From Caldiserica bacterium UBA4822 (GTDB lineage Bacteria > Caldisericota > Caldisericia > Cryosericales > Cryosericaceae): 5,155 nt of DNA. The notes below the pieces were generated by a model. That model had not been told where the DNA came from, did no database searches, and saw nothing but the letters and a program-made list of their open reading frames with translations. Of the stretch, positions 1-5,078 are shown piece after piece. The position numbers and the translations under genes were made by a program. The first letter of the stretch is position 1, and each line of letters opens with the position of its first letter. The stretch lies in NCBI GenBank assembly GCA_002402295.1, contig DHFO01000013.1, positions 1 through 5,155 on the forward strand, given 5' to 3'.

Positions 1-275
1 GCCGCGTTGGCCGGTTCCACGGGAGAGTTGTTGTAGTTGAAGTACACGTTCAGGTCCTGCTGGTAGAGAATAGCGTCCTGCCTGACCGACTTCAGGTCCT
101 GGACGATCTGCCAGGAGACTTCCTGGAGGCGCTGCGTCGCGATAAAGCTCTGGGCGGAGGGAATGGCTATGGCGCTCATGACCATGATGATGACCAGCAC
201 CACGCCAAGCTCGATCAGGGTGAAGCCTTTCCTCCTCCCACGGCCAAGTTGGACGCAGGCCTTTCCAAGGTTCAT
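1..275 (-). CDS. GspH/FimT-like minor prepilin (partial, 3' end outside window)
   Basis: The first 91 codons are present. The protein begins MNLGKACVQLGRGRRKG^FTLIELG, with cleavage after Gly17, Phe18 as mature residue 1 and Glu22 at mature position 5. A hydrophobic helix runs to about residue 40 (IAIPSAQSF). The following amphipathic helix, ATQRLQEVSWQIVQDLKSVR, and then QDAILYQQDLNVYF match the GspH/FimT pattern in which a helix leads into a first strand after an R-x-x-A-I step. The ATG overlaps the previous stop in ATGA and has no clear ribosome binding site, so translation probably depends on ribosomes finishing the upstream gene. No other in-frame start lies nearer the cleavage site. It is the fourth minor pilin of the cluster and presumably belongs to the same filament-initiation complex. 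The C-terminal domain cannot be judged. Confidence 0.82.
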   Translation of the reverse strand, partial: MNLGKACVQLGRGRRKGFTLIELGVVLVIIMVMSAIAIPSAQSFIATQRLQEVSWQIVQDLKSVRQDAILYQQDLNVYFNYNNSPVEPANA

Positions 276-2272
276 GGCGCGGGCGTAACCGCCGACGCTA
301 TCTGCTCCTTCCACGAGATCCTGTAGAGCGCGCTCTTGCTCATCGTGGAAGTCGCGTACCAGTTGAAGGTGCCGCCGTAGTAGTATGTAACGCCGTTATA
401 GACATAGCTGTAGGGATAGGTCGGGTTGCCCGTGGGGGTCAGGTCGTCCTTGGTCAGGTGCGTCAGGACGTTGTTGATTGCCGAGTCAGTGACCACCGGA
501 TACTGATCGATGAGATCCGTGGACTCGCCGGTAGTGTTGGTCGTAGGATAGAAGGGCGGGACCCCGTAGTCGCGCAGGTTCCAGTCGAAGTTCGTGTGCT
601 GAACCTCATATCCCCTGACCCTGTTGCCCCCCAGGTTGACTGCCGGAGCGTTGCTCGTGTTCCAGCACGCCTGGCAGCCATTCCATGTCCCGGCGTACGT
701 CCCGGTGGGGTCGATGTAGTGGGAAGGGGCATTCGAGGCGATCCCGAAGTTGCCCGCCGCCGAGATCATTGCCGCGTCGATCTGCAGGTGGGGGTTCGCG
801 TTGAACGTGTCTTTGGTGATCGTGATATCTCCATGGGAGATGAGGCCGAGCAAGTCGGGATGGGTGGGGATAGGGGCATTCCGGTCTGTTCTCGGAGGAG
901 TGACGTAGACGATGTTTCCACCAATGTTGATCTTCGAGGCGCCGACGCTGGCCTGGCCATTGACCGCGCCGCTGACGGTGGCAGTACCGCTGACGAATAT
1001 GGCGCCGTTGGGAGGCATGGGGAGGTTGGTGCCGTTGATCGTTACAGTGCCGTTGGCATTAAAGACCACCGTAGCGTTGGTGTTAATGTAATAGTCAGGG
1101 AAGGCCTTGTCCTGAATGCCGCCGTTGGGATCGGTGGGGTTTCTCGTGGCATTGCTTCCATACAGCGCAGTGTCGACATTTGCCCAGTCCGCTGCGGGGT
1201 AGTTGTCCGTGGCGTAGCCGTGGGACTTGGCCCATGTCAGGCTCTTCTGATCCGGCCCGAACCTGCCGTCGTGGTTGCCATTGTAGTCGTCCACCGCCTC
1301 GTCATCGACATGATTGTTCGCAAACACAGGGTCTTTCGCCCACCCACCCATATAGAGATTGGCATCACTCCTGATCGGCCCTGACGTGGTCTCATATTTG
1401 CCAAAATAGGCCTTGGTGTGATACAACCCGGCGTAATCCGCGAAGCTGTGCCCGGGGACCGTGACAGTGACCGTATCATGCGTAAACCAGGAGCCATCCG
1501 CCAGCGCATCGACTGCCGTGGCTGGGGTTCCCCTACTCGCCAGAGCCTTGACGGTCCGTTTGATGTCCGGCTTGCTCAGCAGGTACGAGGTTACCGTGAT
1601 GTTCCACTGGTCTGCCACATACTTCGTGTTGGTGTCGACCTCGACCCAGATGTTGTCCGTCTTGTAGCTGGCGTCGAGGGCCGAGAATGTCGTGGTCGCT
1701 CCGGAAGCAAGGTTCTTCAACGTGCCCGTGGCAACGTCTCCGTCGGGTCCGACAACCGCAACGCTGGCTACCTTGTTGTTTACGCTGTCCCAGAGCGCGT
1801 AGTACTCCTGCGTGTTCAGGTTGTAGACATACGTGGAAACGTTTCCGGCGATCTCGGCGCACGCCGCGTTGAACACCGCTATCGCCGCCGTGTCAGCCAC
1901 GTCGGGCACCTCGGGCACCACACCGCCGTTCAGCTGGGAAACGTAATGGTAGACGACCGCGGTCTGTGCCAGCTGAGAGGAAGCGTCGACGGTCCCTTCG
2001 TTGATGACGTTGCCGTCCGCATCTTCCTCATAGCCGACGATGAGCGACGTTCCTGTGACGTTGAACGGGAACGTGTTGACCTGGGTCAGGATGTTGTCCA
2101 CCGTACTGTCGCTCAGGGCCAGGGCCCTGTCCGAGATCGCCTCGCCCGTGACATTCGCCTTCCTGGGAGCTAGCGACGACAGCAGCATGAGGATCGGTAT
2201 CATCATTCCAGCGGCAATAAGCAGCGCGAAGATCAGGGCAAAGCCCTTCCTCGTCTTCTTCATCGTGTTCAT
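272..2272 (-). CDS. Large PilX/GspK-like minor pilin (666 aa) with a beta-repeat passenger region
   Basis: The product starts MNTMKKTRKG^FALIFALLIAAG: a short basic leader, a likely prepilin peptidase site after Gly10, and a hydrophobic helix to about residue 35. Mature position 5 is Phe15 instead of Glu, as in GspK tip pseudopilins and many PilX_N proteins. The rest is large and probably surface exposed. Residues about 300-320 (KYETTSGPIRSDANLYMGG) and 390-510 hold short beta-strand repeats with Gly/Asn turns (VTING, ATVSGAVNG, INIGGNIVYV, DLLGLISHGDITI, AMISAAGNFGI), resembling DUF4900-type pilus-associated proteins. NLRDYGVPPFYP lies near 563-575. An Asp/Asn-rich loop is at 329-341, and Cys533 and Cys536 form a CQAC motif with a third cysteine at 138. 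It is twice the usual GspK length. Its place after I- and J-like genes supports a tip role. The stop overlaps the next ATG. Starting at 2326 would add 18 residues. Confidence 0.78.
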   Translation of the reverse strand: MNTMKKTRKGFALIFALLIAAGMMIPILMLLSSLAPRKANVTGEAISDRALALSDSTVDNILTQVNTFPFNVTGTSLIVGYEEDADGNVINEGTVDASSQLAQTAVVYHYVSQLNGGVVPEVPDVADTAAIAVFNAACAEIAGNVSTYVYNLNTQEYYALWDSVNNKVASVAVVGPDGDVATGTLKNLASGATTTFSALDASYKTDNIWVEVDTNTKYVADQWNITVTSYLLSKPDIKRTVKALASRGTPATAVDALADGSWFTHDTVTVTVPGHSFADYAGLYHTKAYFGKYETTSGPIRSDANLYMGGWAKDPVFANNHVDDEAVDDYNGNHDGRFGPDQKSLTWAKSHGYATDNYPAADWANVDTALYGSNATRNPTDPNGGIQDKAFPDYYINTNATVVFNANGTVTINGTNLPMPPNGAIFVSGTATVSGAVNGQASVGASKINIGGNIVYVTPPRTDRNAPIPTHPDLLGLISHGDITITKDTFNANPHLQIDAAMISAAGNFGIASNAPSHYIDPTGTYAGTWNGCQACWNTSNAPAVNLGGNRVRGYEVQHTNFDWNLRDYGVPPFYPTTNTTGESTDLIDQYPVVTDSAINNVLTHLTKDDLTPTGNPTYPYSYVYNGVTYYYGGTFNWYATSTMSKSALYRISWKEQIASAVTPAP

Positions 2273-2281
2273 AGGTTCTCG

Positions 2282-2287
2282 CCTCCT
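2282..2287 (-). promoter_or_regulatory. Strong ribosome binding site that decides the start of the large PilX/GspK-like gene
   Basis: AGGAGG on the minus strand lies nine bases before the ATG at 2272. The three ATGs at 2326-2318 overlap the previous stop but have no such site. Choosing 2272 gives a ten-residue leader instead of 28 residues. The AGGAGG sits inside the longer frame, so both starts may be used. Confidence 0.6.
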
Positions 2288-2322
2288 CGGGCTGGACGCC
2301 TGCATCACCTTGGCGAACATCA

Positions 2323-3075
2323 TCATTGCCTCAACGTGACCTGGGCAATCCTCATGATCTCATTCGGTCTGCCGGACGCATCTCGTACCATCATCCTCAC
2401 TATGACCTGAATGACTTTGCTGGACCACGAGGGCCTGACAATCGTGAGATTGGTTACGACCTGATCGGTTATCGGCTGGTTGTCGACTACCGTGACAAAC
2501 TCGGCGCTGTCGGGCACCCAATCGTGATTACTGTCAGTCCACTTCTCCCGCGTGTACAGGACCTGACACGGCTGCCAGTCGGCATCCGCCCAGTACCGCT
2601 GCGCTACTGCCCCGCTGGAGGGTACTCCGAGCGTGTACGAGATCCGGTAGATACTGTCGTCGTCACCCATGCTGTAGAACTGCAGGATAGGCCCCTTCGC
2701 GGTGTCGAACACGTACTCCCCTCCCGCTCCGGGATCTGGAGAAGTGGCGTGGAGTATGCTCCACACGTCCCTGGTCGCCGAAGCCACGGGATAGCGAACG
2801 CCATAATAGGGTGCATTGAACTCCACACCCAGGCTGGTCTTCGTCACGCATTGCCTCAGCTCCTTGGTCATCTGGTCGAGGACCGTTCCCCCGCTTTCGA
2901 GAGACACCTCGCGCGCCTGCTGCGCCTTGGAAGACGCACTGACATATCCGAACGCGGCCAGGGACATGTAGATGATGACCAGGAGGATACCCATTGCAAC
3001 GACCGTCTCTATCAGGGTAAATCCCTTCCGTTCCTTCCTGCCGGACACAAGACATCCTTCTTTTCGTCTCATCAT
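2323..3075 (-). CDS. PilW/GspJ-like minor prepilin with a calcium-loop-like motif
   Basis: The 250-residue product carries RKERKG^FTLIETVVAMGI, with cleavage after Gly18 and Glu23 at mature position 5. A hydrophobic helix runs to about residue 45, then an amphipathic segment containing the LDQMTKELRQ stretch (66-75) typical of PilW/GspJ-type proteins. Cys76 and Cys170 could form a disulfide. D181-x-N183-x-D185-x3-D189-x2-E192 has the ligand spacing of EF-hand-like or thrombospondin-3-like calcium loops. The ATG at 3075 overlaps the previous stop in ATGA, suggesting translational coupling. A GTG at 3048 preceded by AAGGA at a six-base distance would shorten the leader to nine residues, a more usual length, so the start is uncertain. 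The gene lies between the PilV-like and PilX/GspK-like genes, as in known minor-pilin clusters. Its product would act in the periplasm or outer face as part of the priming or tip complex. Confidence 0.82.
   Translation of the reverse strand: MMRRKEGCLVSGRKERKGFTLIETVVAMGILLVIIYMSLAAFGYVSASSKAQQAREVSLESGGTVLDQMTKELRQCVTKTSLGVEFNAPYYGVRYPVASATRDVWSILHATSPDPGAGGEYVFDTAKGPILQFYSMGDDDSIYRISYTLGVPSSGAVAQRYWADADWQPCQVLYTREKWTDSNHDWVPDSAEFVTVVDNQPITDQVVTNLTIVRPSWSSKVIQVIVRMMVRDASGRPNEIMRIAQVTLRQ
3055..3059 (-). promoter_or_regulatory. Ribosome binding site pointing to an alternative GTG start for the PilW-like gene
   Basis: AAGGA on the minus strand lies six bases before an in-frame GTG at 3048-3046. 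Starting there gives the leader VSGRKERKG (V read as fMet), a normal length for prepilins, and leaves 23 bases after the previous stop. The upstream ATG at 3075 has no comparable site but has the ATGA overlap. Confidence 0.4.
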
Positions 3076-3998
3076 GAACCGCCGTAGGTCGTGATTTGTG
3101 TCGAAATCGAGTAGGAGTGTTCGGCACTGCCGATCAGCCAGAAAACCGTCACCCGTACGTCGTAATACTGAACATGAGTGCCTGCGGTCTGCGCCCGCGC
3201 TGCGATCTGGGTCAGCACCCTGAAACCCCTGTAGGCCGTCGTGTTTGCTTTGGTAGACGTATAGTGCGGATCGTATTGCCGGCTGGAAGTCGTCGTATAG
3301 GCGGAATCATCTGAATAGATCATCGCGTTGTACCCGGCAAGCGCAGTAAAATTGCTGATAGCTCCGCTGCTGGAGGAGCTGATCGGGAACCTCACGACGT
3401 AGGGGACCCCGGTTACCCGGTCATAATACTTCCCGGCAACAACGTTCGCGTTGCCATCCTCCACGGAGGGACTGGCGGCCAAGGGACTGTCCGCCAGCGA
3501 CACGTACCCCTGCAGTGACGAATAGAACGATGTCGACGTGTAAGTGGTACTCGAGAGCGCTGGGTTCGTGTTGATCGACAACGGCGCCAAGTTGTTCTTC
3601 TCCACGAGATTGCTCCCCAGGTCCACCAGCCCGGGGAATGCCGAGGCGTTGCCAAGGTCGGGGGGAGTGGCCGTGAGGTCGGCCGCTCTATACCAGCTGT
3701 CCGTATTGATAAAGTTGTTGTCCAGCGTGACGTCCCTGGCACGCAGGTACTCGACCGTGTACGTCCCGATGTTCTTAGCCGTCTCGAGCATCTCGGAATT
3801 CTTCAGACTCGTGGCAGAGACACTGATCAACATGAAAACGCTCACCATGACAATCATAAGGATCGCCATTGCCACCATGACCTCGATGAGGGTGAAGCCA
3901 TGACGAGGGCGTGAAGTATAGCAGGATGGGGCCAGAACATGAGGTGAGAGAACCGATGTAAACCCCGAACATGGGTGATGCTCTGCTGTCTGTCTCAT
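3072..3998 (-). CDS. PilV/GspI-like minor prepilin with an unusually long leader
   Basis: The 308-residue product has the prepilin motif RPRHG^FTLIEV at residues 30-40: cleavage after Gly34, Phe35 as mature residue 1, Glu39 at mature position 5. A hydrophobic helix follows to about residue 61. The middle (about 90-250) is rich in Ser, Thr, Ala and Asn. The C-terminal part, with YYDVRVTVFW near 278-287 and a final SYSISTQITTYGG, matches the closing strands of PilV/GspI-type minor pilins. The start at 3998 has GGAG six bases upstream. An in-frame TTG at 4010 would add four residues with a weaker site (AGGTAAG). No ATG, GTG or TTG lies closer to the cleavage site, so the leader is at least 33-34 residues, long for this class, and holds the only two cysteines (10 and 26). 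The stop overlaps the next start in ATGA. It probably helps start filament assembly with the next two proteins. Confidence 0.82.
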   Translation of the reverse strand: MRQTAEHHPCSGFTSVLSPHVLAPSCYTSRPRHGFTLIEVMVAMAILMIVMVSVFMLISVSATSLKNSEMLETAKNIGTYTVEYLRARDVTLDNNFINTDSWYRAADLTATPPDLGNASAFPGLVDLGSNLVEKNNLAPLSINTNPALSSTTYTSTSFYSSLQGYVSLADSPLAASPSVEDGNANVVAGKYYDRVTGVPYVVRFPISSSSSGAISNFTALAGYNAMIYSDDSAYTTTSSRQYDPHYTSTKANTTAYRGFRVLTQIAARAQTAGTHVQYYDVRVTVFWLIGSAEHSYSISTQITTYGGS

Positions 3999-4025
3999 GG
4001 TCTGCTCCAATTCTTACCTGCACTA

Positions 4026-4031
4026 ACTATA
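4026..4031 (-). promoter_or_regulatory. Candidate -10 box for the minor-pilin operon
   Basis: TATAGT on the minus strand matches the sigma-70 -10 consensus at five of six positions. It lies after the hairpin pair and about 27 bases before the ATG at 3998, giving a start near 4019 and a leader of about 20 bases. The matching -35 region is poor (CTGCAA with a 16-base spacer or CCTGCA with 17) and there is no extended TGn. It may need an activator or be weak, which would suit genes for low-copy minor pilins. Confidence 0.35.
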
Positions 4032-4082
4032 CGGCATACTCCAACATTTGCAGGCGGCGGGCGCCTTCACAATCTGCAACCC

Positions 4083-4126
4083 TGAAAAGCACGCGGCGGG
4101 AGAATGCTCTCGCCATGCGCTTTTCA
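4083..4126 (-). terminator. Candidate bidirectional intrinsic terminator with 20-bp arms
   Basis: Two 20-base arms (4126-4107 and 4102-4083 in minus-strand order) flank a CATT loop. Sixteen positions are Watson-Crick pairs and two more are G-U pairs in the minus-strand RNA, leaving two A-C mismatches. The outer end is TGAAAAGC on one side and GCTTTTCA on the other, so an A4 tract precedes and a T4 tract closes the GC-rich stem, the layout typical of bidirectional intrinsic terminators. It lies 73 bases after the pilin stop and upstream of the minor-pilin operon. The T-tract has only four bases and is followed by CAGGG, so termination could be partial. Confidence 0.55.
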
Positions 4127-4149
4127 CGACCTCAGACTCTTCCTGTCCT

Positions 4150-4173
4150 GCCGGAGCCCTTCGGGGCTCCGGC
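4150..4173 (-). other. Perfect 10-bp stem-loop just after the major pilin gene
   Basis: GCCGGAGCCC and its exact complement flank a four-base loop (CGAA on the minus strand, TTCG on the plus strand). It lies 25 bases after the pilin stop. No T-run follows on the minus strand; five Ts lie just before it instead. It is therefore not a canonical intrinsic terminator for the pilin transcript. A very stable 3' stem of this kind would block 3' exonucleases and stabilise an upstream abundant mRNA. On the plus strand the same stem would have the extra-stable UUCG tetraloop, but an A-run follows it. Confidence 0.65.
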
Positions 4174-4198
4174 GAGAAAAACCAAAGTGCGACGGGTT

Positions 4199-4699
4199 CT
4201 ACGGGATAGCTGGTGCTGAGGCAGTCTCAACAACGGTAGACGTTCCATCAGTTCTGGAAAGCCACTTCGCCGTGTCGATCTGCGCAGAGAGGACCCAGTT
4301 GTCACCGTTAAGCGATCCATAGCTCACGTCCTCATCTGGCATGAAAGGATTGGTGATGCTCGTCAGTGTCCCTGCCTTGATGTACTCTATTGGACCCTCT
4401 TCACCGACTGCATTGTATTCACCTGCCTTGTTGATCACCCCAGTCGTCCCGGAAAGCTCCTTGAAAATGTTGGTGGTATTATCGTTGACGGCCTCGAGAG
4501 CCGTGGCTGTCGGGTACTTTCCCCAGTCGGTTTTAAAGGTCTCGAGGACTGTGGCCAGCGTCGCCATATCAGACGCTACACGCGACCTCTTGGCGCGTTC
4601 GGTCATCTGCAGGTAGTTCGGGATAGCAATTGCGGCAAGAATGATGATGATCGCGATAACGACCATCAGCTCGATCAACGTGAATCCCTTTCTCTTCAT
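4199..4699 (-). CDS. Major-pilin-like type IV prepilin (PilA/GspG type)
   Basis: The 166-residue product begins MKRKG^FTLIE: a five-residue basic leader, the prepilin peptidase site after Gly5, and Glu at mature position 5, which pairs with the N-terminus of the neighbouring subunit. A hydrophobic helix covers about residues 6-28 and continues as a polar helix (QMTERAKRSR) to about residue 58. GKYPT at 60-64 resembles the start of the conserved region in GspG-like pseudopilins. The C-terminal half (about 100-166) is rich in Asp, Asn, Gly, Ser and Thr. There is no cysteine, so the C-terminal disulfide loop of Pseudomonas/Neisseria pilins is absent. AAGGAGG lies five bases before the ATG (4710-4704), an excellent ribosome binding site that fits high expression. 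It would be cleaved and N-methylated by PilD and polymerised at the cytoplasmic membrane. It stands alone between regulatory gaps, which favours the shaft subunit. A T2SS-type major pseudopilin is the main alternative. Confidence 0.88.
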   Translation of the reverse strand: MKRKGFTLIELMVVIAIIIILAAIAIPNYLQMTERAKRSRVASDMATLATVLETFKTDWGKYPTATALEAVNDNTTNIFKELSGTTGVINKAGEYNAVGEEGPIEYIKAGTLTSITNPFMPDEDVSYGSLNGDNWVLSAQIDTAKWLSRTDGTSTVVETASAPAIP

Positions 4700-4728
4700 T
4701 CTTCCTCCTTGGAAGTTCGTGTAGGTTG

Positions 4729-4747
4729 CCTGCTTGGTTGGAGCAGG
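4729..4747 (-). other. 6-bp hairpin at the predicted 5' end of the pilin mRNA
   Basis: CCTGCT (4747-4742) and AGCAGG (4734-4729) are perfect inverted repeats around a seven-base loop. The hairpin would begin two or three bases after the start predicted from the sigma-54-like element and ends 18 bases before the ribosome binding site. A stem at the extreme 5' end is a common way to stabilise abundant mRNAs. That role here is inferred. Confidence 0.4.
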
Positions 4748-4758
4748 GTAGTGCTATG

Positions 4759-4774
4759 TCCAAGATGTTTGCCA
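4759..4774 (-). promoter_or_regulatory. Candidate sigma-54 (RpoN) -24/-12 promoter for the major pilin
   Basis: The minus strand reads TGGCAAACATCTTGGA. This keeps the whole TGGCA of the -24 box and the TTG and final A of the -12 box, with the canonical ten bases between the two invariant dinucleotides. The one serious departure is GG in place of the usual GC at -12. The predicted start is near 4749, giving a leader of about 50 bases before the pilin ATG. Major pilin genes in several well-studied bacteria are transcribed by sigma-54 with a PilR-type activator, which makes the location meaningful. The GC-to-GG change could weaken or abolish activity. Confidence 0.4.
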
Positions 4775-4850
4775 ACCGTTTCGCATGATGCCAAAAAGGG
4801 CTTTTCGCGTATGGGTCACGGTCGTCTGCCTCACCTCCTCGCTTCTTAAC

Positions 4851-4864
4851 TTGTCGCTGGACAA
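4851..4864 (-). other. Short perfect stem-loop in the pilin leader region
   Basis: TTGTC-CAGC-GACAA on the minus strand forms a perfect five-pair stem with a four-base loop. It has no T-run downstream. It could be part of a structured leader or a small operator-like palindrome, and a five-pair stem can arise by chance. Confidence 0.3.
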
Positions 4865-4891
4865 CACATCCGTCACTTGACCAGGCCGGTT

Positions 4892-4921
4892 ACGCCACCC
4901 CGCTCCATCGGCCCCTGGCGT
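4892..4921 (-). other. 6-bp inverted repeat in the pilin leader region
   Basis: On the minus strand ACGCCA (4921-4916) and TGGCGT (4897-4892) are perfect inverted repeats with 18 bases between them. Alternative pairings exist nearby, for example CCAGG with CCTGG slightly downstream, so the region may adopt competing structures. No known RNA family is recognised. Confidence 0.3.
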
Positions 4922-4956
4922 CCACCCAATCGGGACCGACTTCTCAGCGTCTCCTG

Positions 4957-4986
4957 CGGAACGGGGCCACCACGCGGCCCCCTCCG
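4957..4986 (-). other. Interrupted 10-bp hairpin next to the predicted upstream transcript start
   Basis: On the minus strand, CGGA and GGGGCC are separated by one G, followed by a seven-base loop, then GGCCCC, two bases, and TCCG. This gives 6 + 4 base pairs around a small internal loop. No T-run follows, so it is not a canonical intrinsic terminator of pilC. It begins about two bases after the start predicted from the TTGACA promoter, so it could protect the 5' end of that transcript. Confidence 0.45.
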
Positions 4987-4994
4987 TTGGCATA

Positions 4995-5022
4995 AGTAGA
5001 ACAAGATTCACAGATATGTCAA
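4995..5022 (-). promoter_or_regulatory. Candidate sigma-70-type promoter upstream of the major pilin gene
   Basis: A perfect -35 hexamer TTGACA lies at 5022-5017. After a 16-base AT-rich spacer comes TCTACT at 5000-4995, which matches TATAAT at four of six positions but lacks the conserved A at position 2. Transcription would start near 4988 and give a leader of roughly 290 bases before the pilin ATG. The site lies just after the pilC stop, where a promoter serving the pilin separately would be expected. The -35 is convincing; the -10 is mediocre. Confidence 0.4.
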
Positions 5023-5078
5023 GTTCCGCGCCGCCCTTCCCGCACGCCCCATCACGACTGCTGTCATGCCCTTGCCTG

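Larger units (their letters stand above)
4700..5078. other. Non-coding region between pilC and the major pilin gene, with inverted repeats
   Basis: About 380 bases without a convincing gene. Reading on the minus strand, the region holds a TTGACA-type promoter candidate (5022-4995), a 10-bp interrupted hairpin (4986-4957), a 6-bp perfect inverted repeat with an 18-base loop (4921-4892), a 5-bp perfect stem with a CAGC loop (4864-4851), an isolated AGGAGG-like stretch near 4835, a sigma-54-like element (4774-4759), a 6-bp hairpin (4747-4729) and the pilin ribosome binding site (4710-4704). An open frame running through the region has no well-placed start and no recognisable protein character. 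I compared the region by eye with the GEMM-I cyclic-di-GMP riboswitch core, because such switches do occur upstream of pilin genes, and found no match in the right order. Confidence 0.6.

Noticed and set aside
458..1384. Long plus-strand open frame (308 codons) opposite the large PilX/GspK-like gene
   Set aside because: It is the mirror frame of a well-supported gene, has a low-complexity Arg/Val/Gly-rich translation and shows no domain or ribosome binding site.
1418..2173. Second long plus-strand open frame (251 codons) opposite the same gene
   Set aside because: It is rich in Arg and Val, as expected from the reverse complement of GC-rich coding DNA, and no protein family is recognisable.
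2326..3087. Plus-strand open frame of 253 codons covering the PilW-like gene
   Set aside because: It coincides almost exactly with the limits of a real prepilin gene on the other strand, and its translation has no features of its own.
4150..4173. Perfect stem-loop as a canonical intrinsic terminator of the pilin gene
   Set aside because: No T-run follows it on the minus strand, and on the plus strand an A-run follows. It is kept as a stem-loop, not a terminator.
4759..4860. GEMM-like c-di-GMP riboswitch core (ACGCGAAAAGCC and GGCAAACA fragments)
   Set aside because: The fragments resemble GACGCAAAGCC and GGCAAACC but occur in the wrong order and without the expected paired stems.
4786..4881. 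Plus-strand mini-ORF of 31 codons beginning MMPKRAFRVW, with a hydrophobic stretch
   Set aside because: It has no ribosome binding site or conserved context, and such a short frame is expected by chance.
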